From the NCBI GenBank assembly GCA_964573725.1, contig CAZNLJ010000050.1, positions 1-31,690 on the forward strand: DNA of 31,690 nt, in the 5' to 3' direction. This DNA comes from UBA6168 sp964573725. GTDB taxonomy: Bacteria; Bacteroidota; Bacteroidia; Chitinophagales; Saprospiraceae. The position numbers were made by a program, and so were the translations under genes. A model generated the notes under the pieces. That model made no database searches, was not told the origin of the DNA, and worked only from the letters and a program-made list of their open reading frames with translations. Below, piece by piece: positions 17,308 to 24,941 of this stretch (position 1 is the first letter of the stretch; the number at the start of each line of letters is the position of its first letter).

Positions 17308-17315
17308 TACTTTTA
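17308..17315 (+). promoter_or_regulatory. Candidate -7 box (TACTTTTA) for the T9SS protein gene
   Basis: TACTTTTA has one mismatch to TAnnTTTG and lies 64 nt before the start of the large T9SS protein. No -33 TTG at proper distance is visible. Confidence 0.35.
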
Positions 17316-17378
17316 CCCGGCCTCCCGGCCGTGCCTGGATTGCGCATCGCGGTAAATACCTCACAAATAATTCGCTGT

Positions 17379-20252
17379 ATGAAAAAGCCCTTACTCAGTA
17401 GTCTCCTGGCCAGCTTCCTGCTGCTCCAGACCGCCTCCGCCCAAGACCATACCGTCCTGTTGCAAGGCCTGACCTTCGCGCCCGACAACCTCACCATCCA
17501 GGCCGGTGAAACCGTCGCCTTCGTCAACCAAGGCGGCTCCCACAACGTCAACGGCTCCCAGCAAAGCTACCCGGACAATCCGGAAAGCTTTTCCAGTGGT
17601 GCCGTCGCCCCCGCTCCCTGGACTTTCACCCACACCTTCACCCTGCCCGGCGTCTACCAATATCACTGCGACCCCCACTTCAGCCTCGGTATGACCGGCA
17701 CCATCACCGTCCAAAATCCCGGCTCCGACCAGGATGTCATCCTCACGGAAATCATGTACAACAACCCGGGTACGGACAGCTATGAGTTCATCGAACTCTA
17801 CAACCGCGGCACCACGCCCGTACAATTGGAAAACTGGACCTTCTCGGATGCCATCGATTTCACTTTCCCCCCTTACCTGCTCGAACCGGACCAGTATCTC
17901 GTCGTCGCCCTTAACAAAGACCTGTTCGACCTGGCCTTCGGCACCAATTCCCTGGACTGGGACGAAACCAACAACAATGTCCTCAACAACACCGGGGAAA
18001 CCATCGTCCTTTCCGATGCCCAGGGTAATCTCGTAGACTCCGTCGCCTACGGCGACAGTGCACCTTGGCCGACCGAACCGGATGGTTTGGGTTCCTCCCT
18101 CGTGCTTTGTGATGTGAATGCCGACAATGACAACCCGGCCAACTGGGCCGCCGCCACTACACCCACCGGTTTTTCCGTCAGCGGCGTGGAAATACTGGCC
18201 AACCCCGAATCCGGTTCGCAATGCCCCGTAGGAGCGGTCATCAGCTTCCTCAACACCGACCTGTCCCTCTTGGAAAACGCGGGAACCGTCTTTGTCCGCG
18301 TGGCCATGTCCAATGGCAATGCCGACCCGACGGAAGTCACCCTCTCCCTGGAACCGGGCAGCTCGGCCCTACCCGGATCGGATTTCGACCTGCCCCTGCC
18401 GCAGACCCTGACCTTCCCGGGCGGGCTGCTGTCCGATACGGTCACCTTGTCCCTGGTGATCCTGGATGATACCGATATCGAATCCACCGAAACCGTCCAC
18501 CTCTCCCTCGGCAACCCTACCAACGGCGCCATCGTCGCCCCGACCGGCGGGTCCTTCCACCTCTCCATCCTCGACAACGACGCCCCCGTATCCGCCGCCA
18601 TGGTCATCACCGGGGTCTATGATACCCAGGTGCAAAGTGGTGGCACCTGGACCAAGGGCGCCGAATTCCAGGCCGTCCAGGATATTCCCGACCTCAGCAT
18701 CTACGGGGTCGGCTTCGCGAACAACGGCGGCGGCTCCGACGGATTGGAGGTTCCCCTGCCGGCCATTTCCCTCGCAGCCGGGGAATGCATCTGGGTCGCC
18801 AACGACAGCTCCCTCTTTTTCGACTTCTTCGGATTCTACCCCACGGTGACCGCCACCGCCGCCGGTATCAACGGCGACGATGCCATCGAACTCTTTGAGA
18901 ACAATATCGTCATCGATGTCTTCGGGGAAATCAACCACAGCGGCGGGTCCCTGCCCTGGGCTTATACGGACGGATGGGCTTACCGGAAAAGCGGGACCGG
19001 CCCCGATGCGAGCCTGTACCAGCCCGACCACTGGAATTTCAGCGGTGTGGATGCCTTCGACCTCGTCGCCACCAATGCCACCGCCGGCAATCCTTTCCCT
19101 GTCTGCAGCTACTCGGTGGTTCCGCCCGTCACCGCGGTCGCCAATGACGACTTTGTGACCACCCCTTTCGAGACGGCCGTCACCATTGCGGTGCTCAACA
19201 ACGATATCACCCCGATTCCCGTCGTTTCCGTCACCCTGGCCGGCGAACCCGACCACGGCTCCGTGCAGCTGGTCGGAACACAGTTCGTCTACACGCCCGA
19301 CCCGGAATTCTGCGGGGAAGACCAATTCTCCTACCTTGTCTGCGATGCGGTGGATTGCGATGAGGCGAATGTCACCATCTCCGTGGAGTGCCCTCTCTCC
19401 TATCCGCCTTACCCCATCGGATCCGTCACTTCCGTCAACAACAACGGCGCTCCGGATTCCCTCGGCCGCACCTGCCAACTGCAGGGGATTGTCCACGGCG
19501 TGGATTTCCGGGGGGGAACCGGATTATCCTTCACCCTGATCGACGGAACCGGTGGCATCAATGTCTACAGCCCCGTCCAGGAATTCGGATATGTGGTCCA
19601 GGAGGGCGACGAACTGATCGTCCAAGGTACCATCGACCAGTACGCCTGCCTGACGGAAATCATCCCCGATACCCTGTGGTTGGTCTCCCAAGGAAATGAC
19701 CTGCAGGATCCCTTCATCACGACTTTCCTCAACGAATCCTTCGAATCCCGACTCGTGGAGCTCACCAACCTGGAGCTGGTGAATCCGGCCGAATGGACCG
19801 GCACCGGTCCCGGATTCAACGTACAGGTCACCAACGGCACCTTCACCAACACCATGCGCATCGACAACGATTGCGAATTGTACAGCATGCCCCCTCCCAC
19901 CGGATTTTTTCATGCCCGCGGAATCGGTGGGCATTTCGACACGGCGCCCTGTGACGACGGCTACCAATTCTTCCCCCGTTATGCAGCAGACATCATCCCC
20001 CTGAGCCAAGTCGGGGAGAGTGCCTTGTCCCAGTCCCTGGCCGTGTACCCGAATCCCGCCAACGACCGGATCTTTATCTCCGCCTCGCCGACCATCGATG
20101 CCGTCCGGATACTCAACTCCTTGGGGCAGGTGGTCCTGCATGGGCAACAACCCGGCAAGGAATTGGATATCAGCTCCCTGCCGCCGGGCATGTATTCGGT
20201 CGTCGTCCGGGCAGGCCACCTGGTCTCCGTCCGGAAAATCGTAAAATTGTAA
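17379..20252 (+). CDS. T9SS-secreted cupredoxin/lamin-tail multidomain protein
   Basis: A 957-residue protein with a signal peptide (cleavage near SAQ, residue 22). Domains in order: a plastocyanin-like cupredoxin (about 22-112) with the type 1 copper ligands H55, C97, H100 and M105 all present; a lamin-tail domain (about 118-235, ILTEIMYNNPGTDSYEFIELYN); a Calx-beta domain (about 290-400); a second lamin-tail-like unit (about 407-570); a cadherin-like tandem Ig domain (about 585-665, VANDDF...FSYLVCDA); an OB-like region (about 672-870); and a T9SS type A sorting domain (about 885-957, VYPNPANDRIFI...GMYSVVVRAG). It should be exported across the outer membrane and attached to the surface or released. 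The exact role is unknown. Confidence 0.85.
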   Translation: MKKPLLSSLLASFLLLQTASAQDHTVLLQGLTFAPDNLTIQAGETVAFVNQGGSHNVNGSQQSYPDNPESFSSGAVAPAPWTFTHTFTLPGVYQYHCDPHFSLGMTGTITVQNPGSDQDVILTEIMYNNPGTDSYEFIELYNRGTTPVQLENWTFSDAIDFTFPPYLLEPDQYLVVALNKDLFDLAFGTNSLDWDETNNNVLNNTGETIVLSDAQGNLVDSVAYGDSAPWPTEPDGLGSSLVLCDVNADNDNPANWAAATTPTGFSVSGVEILANPESGSQCPVGAVISFLNTDLSLLENAGTVFVRVAMSNGNADPTEVTLSLEPGSSALPGSDFDLPLPQTLTFPGGLLSDTVTLSLVILDDTDIESTETVHLSLGNPTNGAIVAPTGGSFHLSILDNDAPVSAAMVITGVYDTQVQSGGTWTKGAEFQAVQDIPDLSIYGVGFANNGGGSDGLEVPLPAISLAAGECIWVANDSSLFFDFFGFYPTVTATAAGINGDDAIELFENNIVIDVFGEINHSGGSLPWAYTDGWAYRKSGTGPDASLYQPDHWNFSGVDAFDLVATNATAGNPFPVCSYSVVPPVTAVANDDFVTTPFETAVTIAVLNNDITPIPVVSVTLAGEPDHGSVQLVGTQFVYTPDPEFCGEDQFSYLVCDAVDCDEANVTISVECPLSYPPYPIGSVTSVNNNGAPDSLGRTCQLQGIVHGVDFRGGTGLSFTLIDGTGGINVYSPVQEFGYVVQEGDELIVQGTIDQYACLTEIIPDTLWLVSQGNDLQDPFITTFLNESFESRLVELTNLELVNPAEWTGTGPGFNVQVTNGTFTNTMRIDNDCELYSMPPPTGFFHARGIGGHFDTAPCDDGYQFFPRYAADIIPLSQVGESALSQSLAVYPNPANDRIFISASPTIDAVRILNSLGQVVLHGQQPGKELDISSLPPGMYSVVVRAGHLVSVRKIVKL

Positions 20253-20276
20253 AGTAGGCCGGATTTACGCCTTTGA

Positions 20277-20326
20277 CCAATGAAAAAGGTGAAAGGCCCG
20301 GACGGGCCGTTCACCTTTTTCATTGG
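20277..20326. terminator. Bidirectional intrinsic terminator
   Basis: A 50-nt near-perfect inverted repeat: outer arms CCAATGAAAAAGGTGAA (20277-20293) and TTCACCTTTTTCATTGG (20310-20326), one A/G mismatch, and inner arms GGCCCG/CGGGCC around a GA loop. A-rich and T-rich tracts on the two sides let it work in both directions. It lies between the converging T9SS protein and flippase genes. Confidence 0.85.
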
Positions 20327-20423
20327 TGCCGCAGCATATCATCCCTGCCGGTAAGGAATGCCCGTATCCATGCAGCGGCGATACCCGGGACTGCGCCCCG
20401 GCACCTTACCGAGGCCGACCTGG

Positions 20424-21914
20424 TCATTCCGCGGCGGAACCACCCGACCGTCGCCACCGGATGAGGATCGGGCGGATGGTCAGTATCACAAAACCCAAGA
20501 GCAAACCGGTATGGAAAAGCATCTTGTACAGGGCGCCCGGCCACAGCGGTGCCAGCACCCGACTCAGACCGTACAAGGCCAAAGCACCACCCACCGTCCA
20601 TCCCATCGCTTTCCAATCGTAAGGAACCGGGTAGTATTTACGCCCCCACCACCAGCAGGCGGCCGTCATCATCGTGTAGCACACCAAGGTCGTCCAGGCA
20701 GCCCCCAGGTAGCCTGACCGGGGAATCCACCAGGCATTCAACAAGATCGTCACCAAGGCACCCGCTGCCGCAATCCATCCCCCGAACCGGGTCTTGTCCG
20801 TCAGTTTGTACCATATGGAAAGGTTGTAATATAATCCCAATGCCAGGTTGGCCACCAGCAGGATGGGGACCACCGCCAATCCTTCCCGAAAAGAAGGGCC
20901 GATAAAATGCTGGAAGATATCCAGGTACAAGGTCACCACCAGGAATGCCAGGCTCCCGGCCAGGGTAAAATATCGGGTGACCAGCGCATATTGCGACCGG
21001 GCGTCCGCCCGACGGGCCTGTGCGAAGAAAAAAGGCTCCGCCGCATACCGGAAGGCCTGGGTGAAAAGACTCATGAACATCGCCAGCTTGTAAGCCGCCG
21101 AATAGATGCCGACCTGTGCCAACCGCTCCGGTATACTGCCCGGCAACCATAGCTTCAACAACTCCCTGTCGATCGTCTCGTTCACAATGCCCGCCAGCGA
21201 GGCCAGTACCAATGGGGCCGAATATGCGACCATATCCCGCCAAAGCCGGATATCGAACCGCCAGGTCACCCGGAACCAACCCGGCAGGAGGACCAGGAAT
21301 ACCAGCAGACTCGCCAAGAGGTTGGACAAGAAAATGTATCCGATGCCGAATGCCGGGTCCCATACCCGGAACACCCAGGCCTGGCCTTCGGCGGCCAGCC
21401 TTGGACAGGCCACCAAAAAGAAAAGGTTCGCCCCGATATTGACCGCGATCCCCCAAAGTCGCACGGATGCGAAAGCGAGTGCCCGTCCTTCCAGCCGCCA
21501 ACGGGCAAGCGGGATCTCCGCCAAGGCATCCAAACAGAGAATGGCTCCGAACAACTTGACATACAGCGCCTGCTCCGGTGCATAGTGCAGCCACGCCGTG
21601 ACCGGACCGGCCGCCAGGATGACGCCCGCGCCCAGCAGGAGCGTGGTCCCCACCACCGATAGCTGCGCCGTCCCGAAGACCCGCTCCCGGTCCGCCGGCT
21701 CCGATCCGAACCGGAAATAAGCCGTCTCCATCCGGTAGATGAATACGACCGCAAACAACCCGGCCAAGGCATACAACTCCGATACGATGCCATACTCCGC
21801 TTCCGTGAAAATCCGGGTGTACATCGGTACCAACAAGTAGTTCAATACCCGCCCCAGCATGCTGCTGATACCGTAAATGGCCGTTTCTCCGGCCAGTTGC
21901 CTGATTCGGGACAT
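20424..21914 (-). CDS. Polysaccharide flippase (MOP superfamily)
   Basis: A 496-residue integral membrane protein with about 14 membrane segments, the layout of Wzx/RfbX-type lipid-linked oligosaccharide flippases. The N-terminus IRQLAGETAIYGISSMLGRVLNYLLVPMYTRIFTEAEYGIVSELYA is highly typical, including the TRxFxxxEYG turn after the first helix. Such proteins move undecaprenyl-linked glycan units across the inner membrane. No glycosyltransferases are nearby, so the glycan is unknown. It lies 55 nt downstream of dapB on the same strand, and may be co-transcribed. Confidence 0.85.
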   Translation of the reverse strand: MSRIRQLAGETAIYGISSMLGRVLNYLLVPMYTRIFTEAEYGIVSELYALAGLFAVVFIYRMETAYFRFGSEPADRERVFGTAQLSVVGTTLLLGAGVILAAGPVTAWLHYAPEQALYVKLFGAILCLDALAEIPLARWRLEGRALAFASVRLWGIAVNIGANLFFLVACPRLAAEGQAWVFRVWDPAFGIGYIFLSNLLASLLVFLVLLPGWFRVTWRFDIRLWRDMVAYSAPLVLASLAGIVNETIDRELLKLWLPGSIPERLAQVGIYSAAYKLAMFMSLFTQAFRYAAEPFFFAQARRADARSQYALVTRYFTLAGSLAFLVVTLYLDIFQHFIGPSFREGLAVVPILLVANLALGLYYNLSIWYKLTDKTRFGGWIAAAGALVTILLNAWWIPRSGYLGAAWTTLVCYTMMTAACWWWGRKYYPVPYDWKAMGWTVGGALALYGLSRVLAPLWPGALYKMLFHTGLLLGFVILTIRPILIRWRRSGGSAAE

Positions 21915-21969
21915 ATCGCGCGCTTATTTTTAAAACCGGATTCCGGCGGAAGGCCCGACCGGGGCCTGT

Positions 21970-22719
21970 TCATCTTTCCGTACCCAAACCCAACACGTCC
22001 GACATATCGAAGCAGCCTTCCCGGCCGACCAACCACCGGGCAGCCAACAAGGCTCCCTCCGCAAAGCCTTCCCGGTTGTGGGCGATGTGCTCCAACACAA
22101 TCCGATCTACCCGCGACGACCAGGCGACCCGATGGGTGCCGGGCACTTCCTCCTCCCGCATGGATACCACCGGAAAAAACGGCCCCTCCGTCCCTATCCC
22201 GGATTGGGCATCCCCAAGGACAGGGAGCCAGCCTTCCAGGCGGTCGACTTCCCCCACGATGTCCGCAGCGAGTGTGATGGCCGTCCCGCTGGGATGGTCC
22301 CGCTTATGCACGTGGTGTACTTCCTCGATAGCCACCTGATAAGCAGGCTGCCGGTCCATCAAGGCCGCCAATCGGCGGTTGATGGCAAAAAAAAGGTTCA
22401 CACCGATACTGAAATTGGAGGCATACAAGAAGGCACCCCGGTGACGGCGGCATAATTCCCGCACCGTCGGAAGCCGCTCCGTCCAACCGGTGGTTCCACA
22501 TACGACCGGGACCCCCGCCGCCAAACAGCGGCGGACATTCTCGAAAGCCGCTTCCGGCCGGCTGAACTCGATGGCTACATCCATTTCGCCGAGGACCTCC
22601 GCCGCATGGGCTGCCTCCTCCGCATCACGGACCCGCAAACCGATCTCCCACCCTTTTTCCAAGGCCAGCCGTTCGACCTGCCGCCCCATTTTTCCATATC
22701 CGATGATCGCTACCTTCAT
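21970..22719 (-). CDS. dapB: 4-hydroxy-tetrahydrodipicolinate reductase
   Basis: A 249-residue DapB, the NAD(P)H-dependent reductase of the diaminopimelate/lysine pathway in the cytosol, needed for lysine and peptidoglycan precursors. The Rossmann motif IIGYGKMGR is at residues 5-13, GTTGW at 75-79, and the catalytic signature HHVHKRDHPSGTA starts at H135 with K139, corresponding to the E. coli catalytic His/Lys pair. The start ATG 22719 is chosen because the Rossmann strand begins at residue 2; the longer frame to 22803 adds an unrelated 28 residues. The LysA-like gene at 14226 could act later in the same pathway, but it is unlinked in transcription. Confidence 0.92.
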   Translation of the reverse strand: MKVAIIGYGKMGRQVERLALEKGWEIGLRVRDAEEAAHAAEVLGEMDVAIEFSRPEAAFENVRRCLAAGVPVVCGTTGWTERLPTVRELCRRHRGAFLYASNFSIGVNLFFAINRRLAALMDRQPAYQVAIEEVHHVHKRDHPSGTAITLAADIVGEVDRLEGWLPVLGDAQSGIGTEGPFFPVVSMREEEVPGTHRVAWSSRVDRIVLEHIAHNREGFAEGALLAARWLVGREGCFDMSDVLGLGTER

Positions 22720-22985
22720 TTTAGACAAATTGGAATGACCAGTCCGATACATCCGGGGCCCTCCCGGCCATCCGACCTGGTAAAATCGCAGTTTATTCGG
22801 CAAGAATGCGTAAAATAATCGAAAATCGTTACCTTACGTCAGCATATGGACCTGTCGGACCTGGTTTTTCCCGGTAAGGCCGATGACGGACCTCCCGACT
22901 CCGGTTCTCATCCGCAGGCTTTTGCCGCCCGGTACGATACCAGGGCTTGCGCCCGGCGCACCGGTTCTCATCCAAACGAAACGCC
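22720..22985. promoter_or_regulatory. Divergent intergenic region with 13-bp direct repeat
   Basis: This gap separates dapB (-) and the triple-repeat T9SS gene (+), so promoters for both must lie here, but no perfect TAnnTTTG box is seen. CCGGTTCTCATCC occurs twice, at 22901-22913 and 22961-22973, exactly 60 nt apart in direct orientation. This could be a protein-binding site pair or a small duplication. Confidence 0.35.
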
Positions 22986-24698
22986 ATGCAAACAAAGATT
23001 TACCTCCTCTTCTTTTGGCTGCTGCTGGCCGCCACCCGGTTAACGGCACAAGTGCCCGCCAATGACAACTGCGACCAGGCCGCCGAAGTGCTGTTGGGTG
23101 AAACGGTTTCCTTCCAAACCACCGAAGCCACCACCGACGGCCCGCTGCACCTGGATTCCCCCTGCCCTTCCAGCACCAACGACACCCTGTTCCGGGACAT
23201 CTGGTACCGGTTCACCGCACCGGAATCCGGACTCGTGGATTGGTCCCTCTGCGGCACGGCCGATTTCGACACCAAGATCGCCGTGTACAATGCCGGTGCC
23301 ACCTGCCCTTTGAACGACGACGACCTGCTGACCTGCAACGATGACTTCGGCACCTGCATCGGCAATACATCCCGGATCATCTTTCCGGCGGAAGCCGGAC
23401 AAACCTACCTGCTTCGACTTGGCGGCTGGGGCGAGACCGCACCCGGGGAAGCCGGCACAGGAACCTTCACACTGACCCCCTTCACCTCCTCCCTGCCGAA
23501 CGATTTCTGCGACCTGGCCATCGATATCTCCCTGGTCGAGGACTATGCCTTCACCAACGTGGACGCGACCACCGACGGTCCGCAGCAACCCAACAACTCG
23601 GCCTGCTTCGGATTCGGCGATCCCAACGTACAAGCCGATATCTGGTACCGCTTCACCGCCCCCCTCACCGGAACCGTCGAATGGAGCACCTGTGACCAGA
23701 TCAATTTCGACTCCCGGCTCGCCGTGTATGGTCCCGGTGCCACCTGCACCCCTTCCGCCGACCAATTGTATGCCTGCAACGATGACGGCTCCGGTTGCTC
23801 CTTCTACACCTCCCGGGTACTATTCGATGTCGTCGAAGGGGAAACCTACCTGCTGCGACTCGGCGGCTGGAACGGCGACCAAGGTACCGGCGTGTTCGAC
23901 CTCGTGGAAGTAGTCCCCCCGGCTCCCCCCGCGAACGACGGCTGTACCCTGCCGGATTCCGCCTGGATCGTAACGGCCGAACAAGCCGACGACTTCGACA
24001 ATCCCATCGTAGGTACCACCGTGAACGCCACCTTCGACCAAAACGACTTCATCTTCCCCAATGCCCAATGCTTCGGCACCAATACCGCCGGCGGGGAGTT
24101 CGCGGACGTCTGGTATTGGTTCAACACCTACGGCAACGAATCGCTGGAATTCCGCTTCCTCAAAGGAAACGACCAACCCGCCGCCTCCTTCTACCTGGAT
24201 ATGTTCGACGCCTGCCAACAGCCCGTCGACACCAATGTCATCTTCGGTTCCTGCCTTTTCATGAACGATGCCTCCCCCAGCGAAGTCACCACGGTCAGCG
24301 GACTCCCGGATGTCCCGACCATTTACCTCCTGCGGGTCACCACCCGGCTGACCACCCAACTACCGGGCGATTTTTTCTTCTTTATCGTCGGATCGATCAC
24401 GGAACCACCCGTTTCCACCCGGCAAACATTTCCGGGCCGGACCTTCCTGCATCCCAACCCCACGTCCCAATCCTTATGGGTGGACCTTCAGCTGGACGCC
24501 GCGGCAGATGCACGACTGGATATCCTGAACACCCTCGGACAACCCGTCCACACCCAGGATCTCGGAAAATTACCGGGTGGCCCCCACCGTTTCCAGCTCG
24601 ACCTCGCAGACCTTCCGGACGGCTTGTACTACCTCTCCCTGTCGGTGTACGGCCATCCCGCCCGGCAGTCCCACCGTTTCGTCAAGACCGGCTCCTGA
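22986..24698 (+). CDS. T9SS-secreted protein with triple beta repeats
   Basis: A 570-residue protein with signal peptide (to about residue 22) and a T9SS C-terminal sorting domain (about 485-570, FLHPNPTSQSLWV...LPDGLYYLSL). The body holds three units of about 150 residues that start with ANDNCDQA, PNDFCDLA and ANDGCTLP. Units one and two share DIWYRFTAP, a Cys after a W-S pair, FDT/FDSR-AVY-ATC, CNDD and TYLLRLGGW; unit three is more diverged. They resemble the pre-peptidase C-terminal type of beta-sandwich found in Bacteroidota surface proteins. No catalytic domain is present, suggesting an adhesin or matrix component; this is inference. Confidence 0.8.
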   Translation: MQTKIYLLFFWLLLAATRLTAQVPANDNCDQAAEVLLGETVSFQTTEATTDGPLHLDSPCPSSTNDTLFRDIWYRFTAPESGLVDWSLCGTADFDTKIAVYNAGATCPLNDDDLLTCNDDFGTCIGNTSRIIFPAEAGQTYLLRLGGWGETAPGEAGTGTFTLTPFTSSLPNDFCDLAIDISLVEDYAFTNVDATTDGPQQPNNSACFGFGDPNVQADIWYRFTAPLTGTVEWSTCDQINFDSRLAVYGPGATCTPSADQLYACNDDGSGCSFYTSRVLFDVVEGETYLLRLGGWNGDQGTGVFDLVEVVPPAPPANDGCTLPDSAWIVTAEQADDFDNPIVGTTVNATFDQNDFIFPNAQCFGTNTAGGEFADVWYWFNTYGNESLEFRFLKGNDQPAASFYLDMFDACQQPVDTNVIFGSCLFMNDASPSEVTTVSGLPDVPTIYLLRVTTRLTTQLPGDFFFFIVGSITEPPVSTRQTFPGRTFLHPNPTSQSLWVDLQLDAAADARLDILNTLGQPVHTQDLGKLPGGPHRFQLDLADLPDGLYYLSLSVYGHPARQSHRFVKTGS

Positions 24699-24745
24699 CC
24701 CCCACTTGCAGGAGCGCCGCCTCCTGCCGCCCTCCCCATCCGGCT

Positions 24746-24780
24746 GGAGGGGCCGGCGGATTCAATCCGCCGGCCCCTCC
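24746..24780 (+). terminator. Strong hairpin after the triple-repeat T9SS gene
   Basis: A perfect 15-bp stem, GGAGGGGCCGGCGGA/TCCGCCGGCCCCTCC, with loop TTCAA starts 48 nt after the stop codon. It is followed by C-rich, not T-rich, sequence. By position and strength it is the likely end of the transcript. Confidence 0.55.
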
Positions 24781-24826
24781 CCCTTCGGATCGGTCCCCGA
24801 CTTCCCGTCCGTTGCCAAAAAAAGCC

Positions 24827-24834
24827 TACATTCG
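24827..24834 (+). promoter_or_regulatory. Candidate -7 box (TACATTCG) for oligopeptidase B
   Basis: TACATTCG has one mismatch to TAnnTTTG and lies 108 nt before the ATG at 24942. The nearest TTG (24812-24814) is 12 nt upstream, closer than usual. Confidence 0.35.
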
Positions 24835-24941
24835 CAAACGTTTCGGCAGGAACGACGGAACCGGCGCCCGGTATTCCATTCATACGGCGGCGCAAGCGCT
24901 CGTATCCGACCGATCGTATCGACCTTCACAAGCATTGAAAC

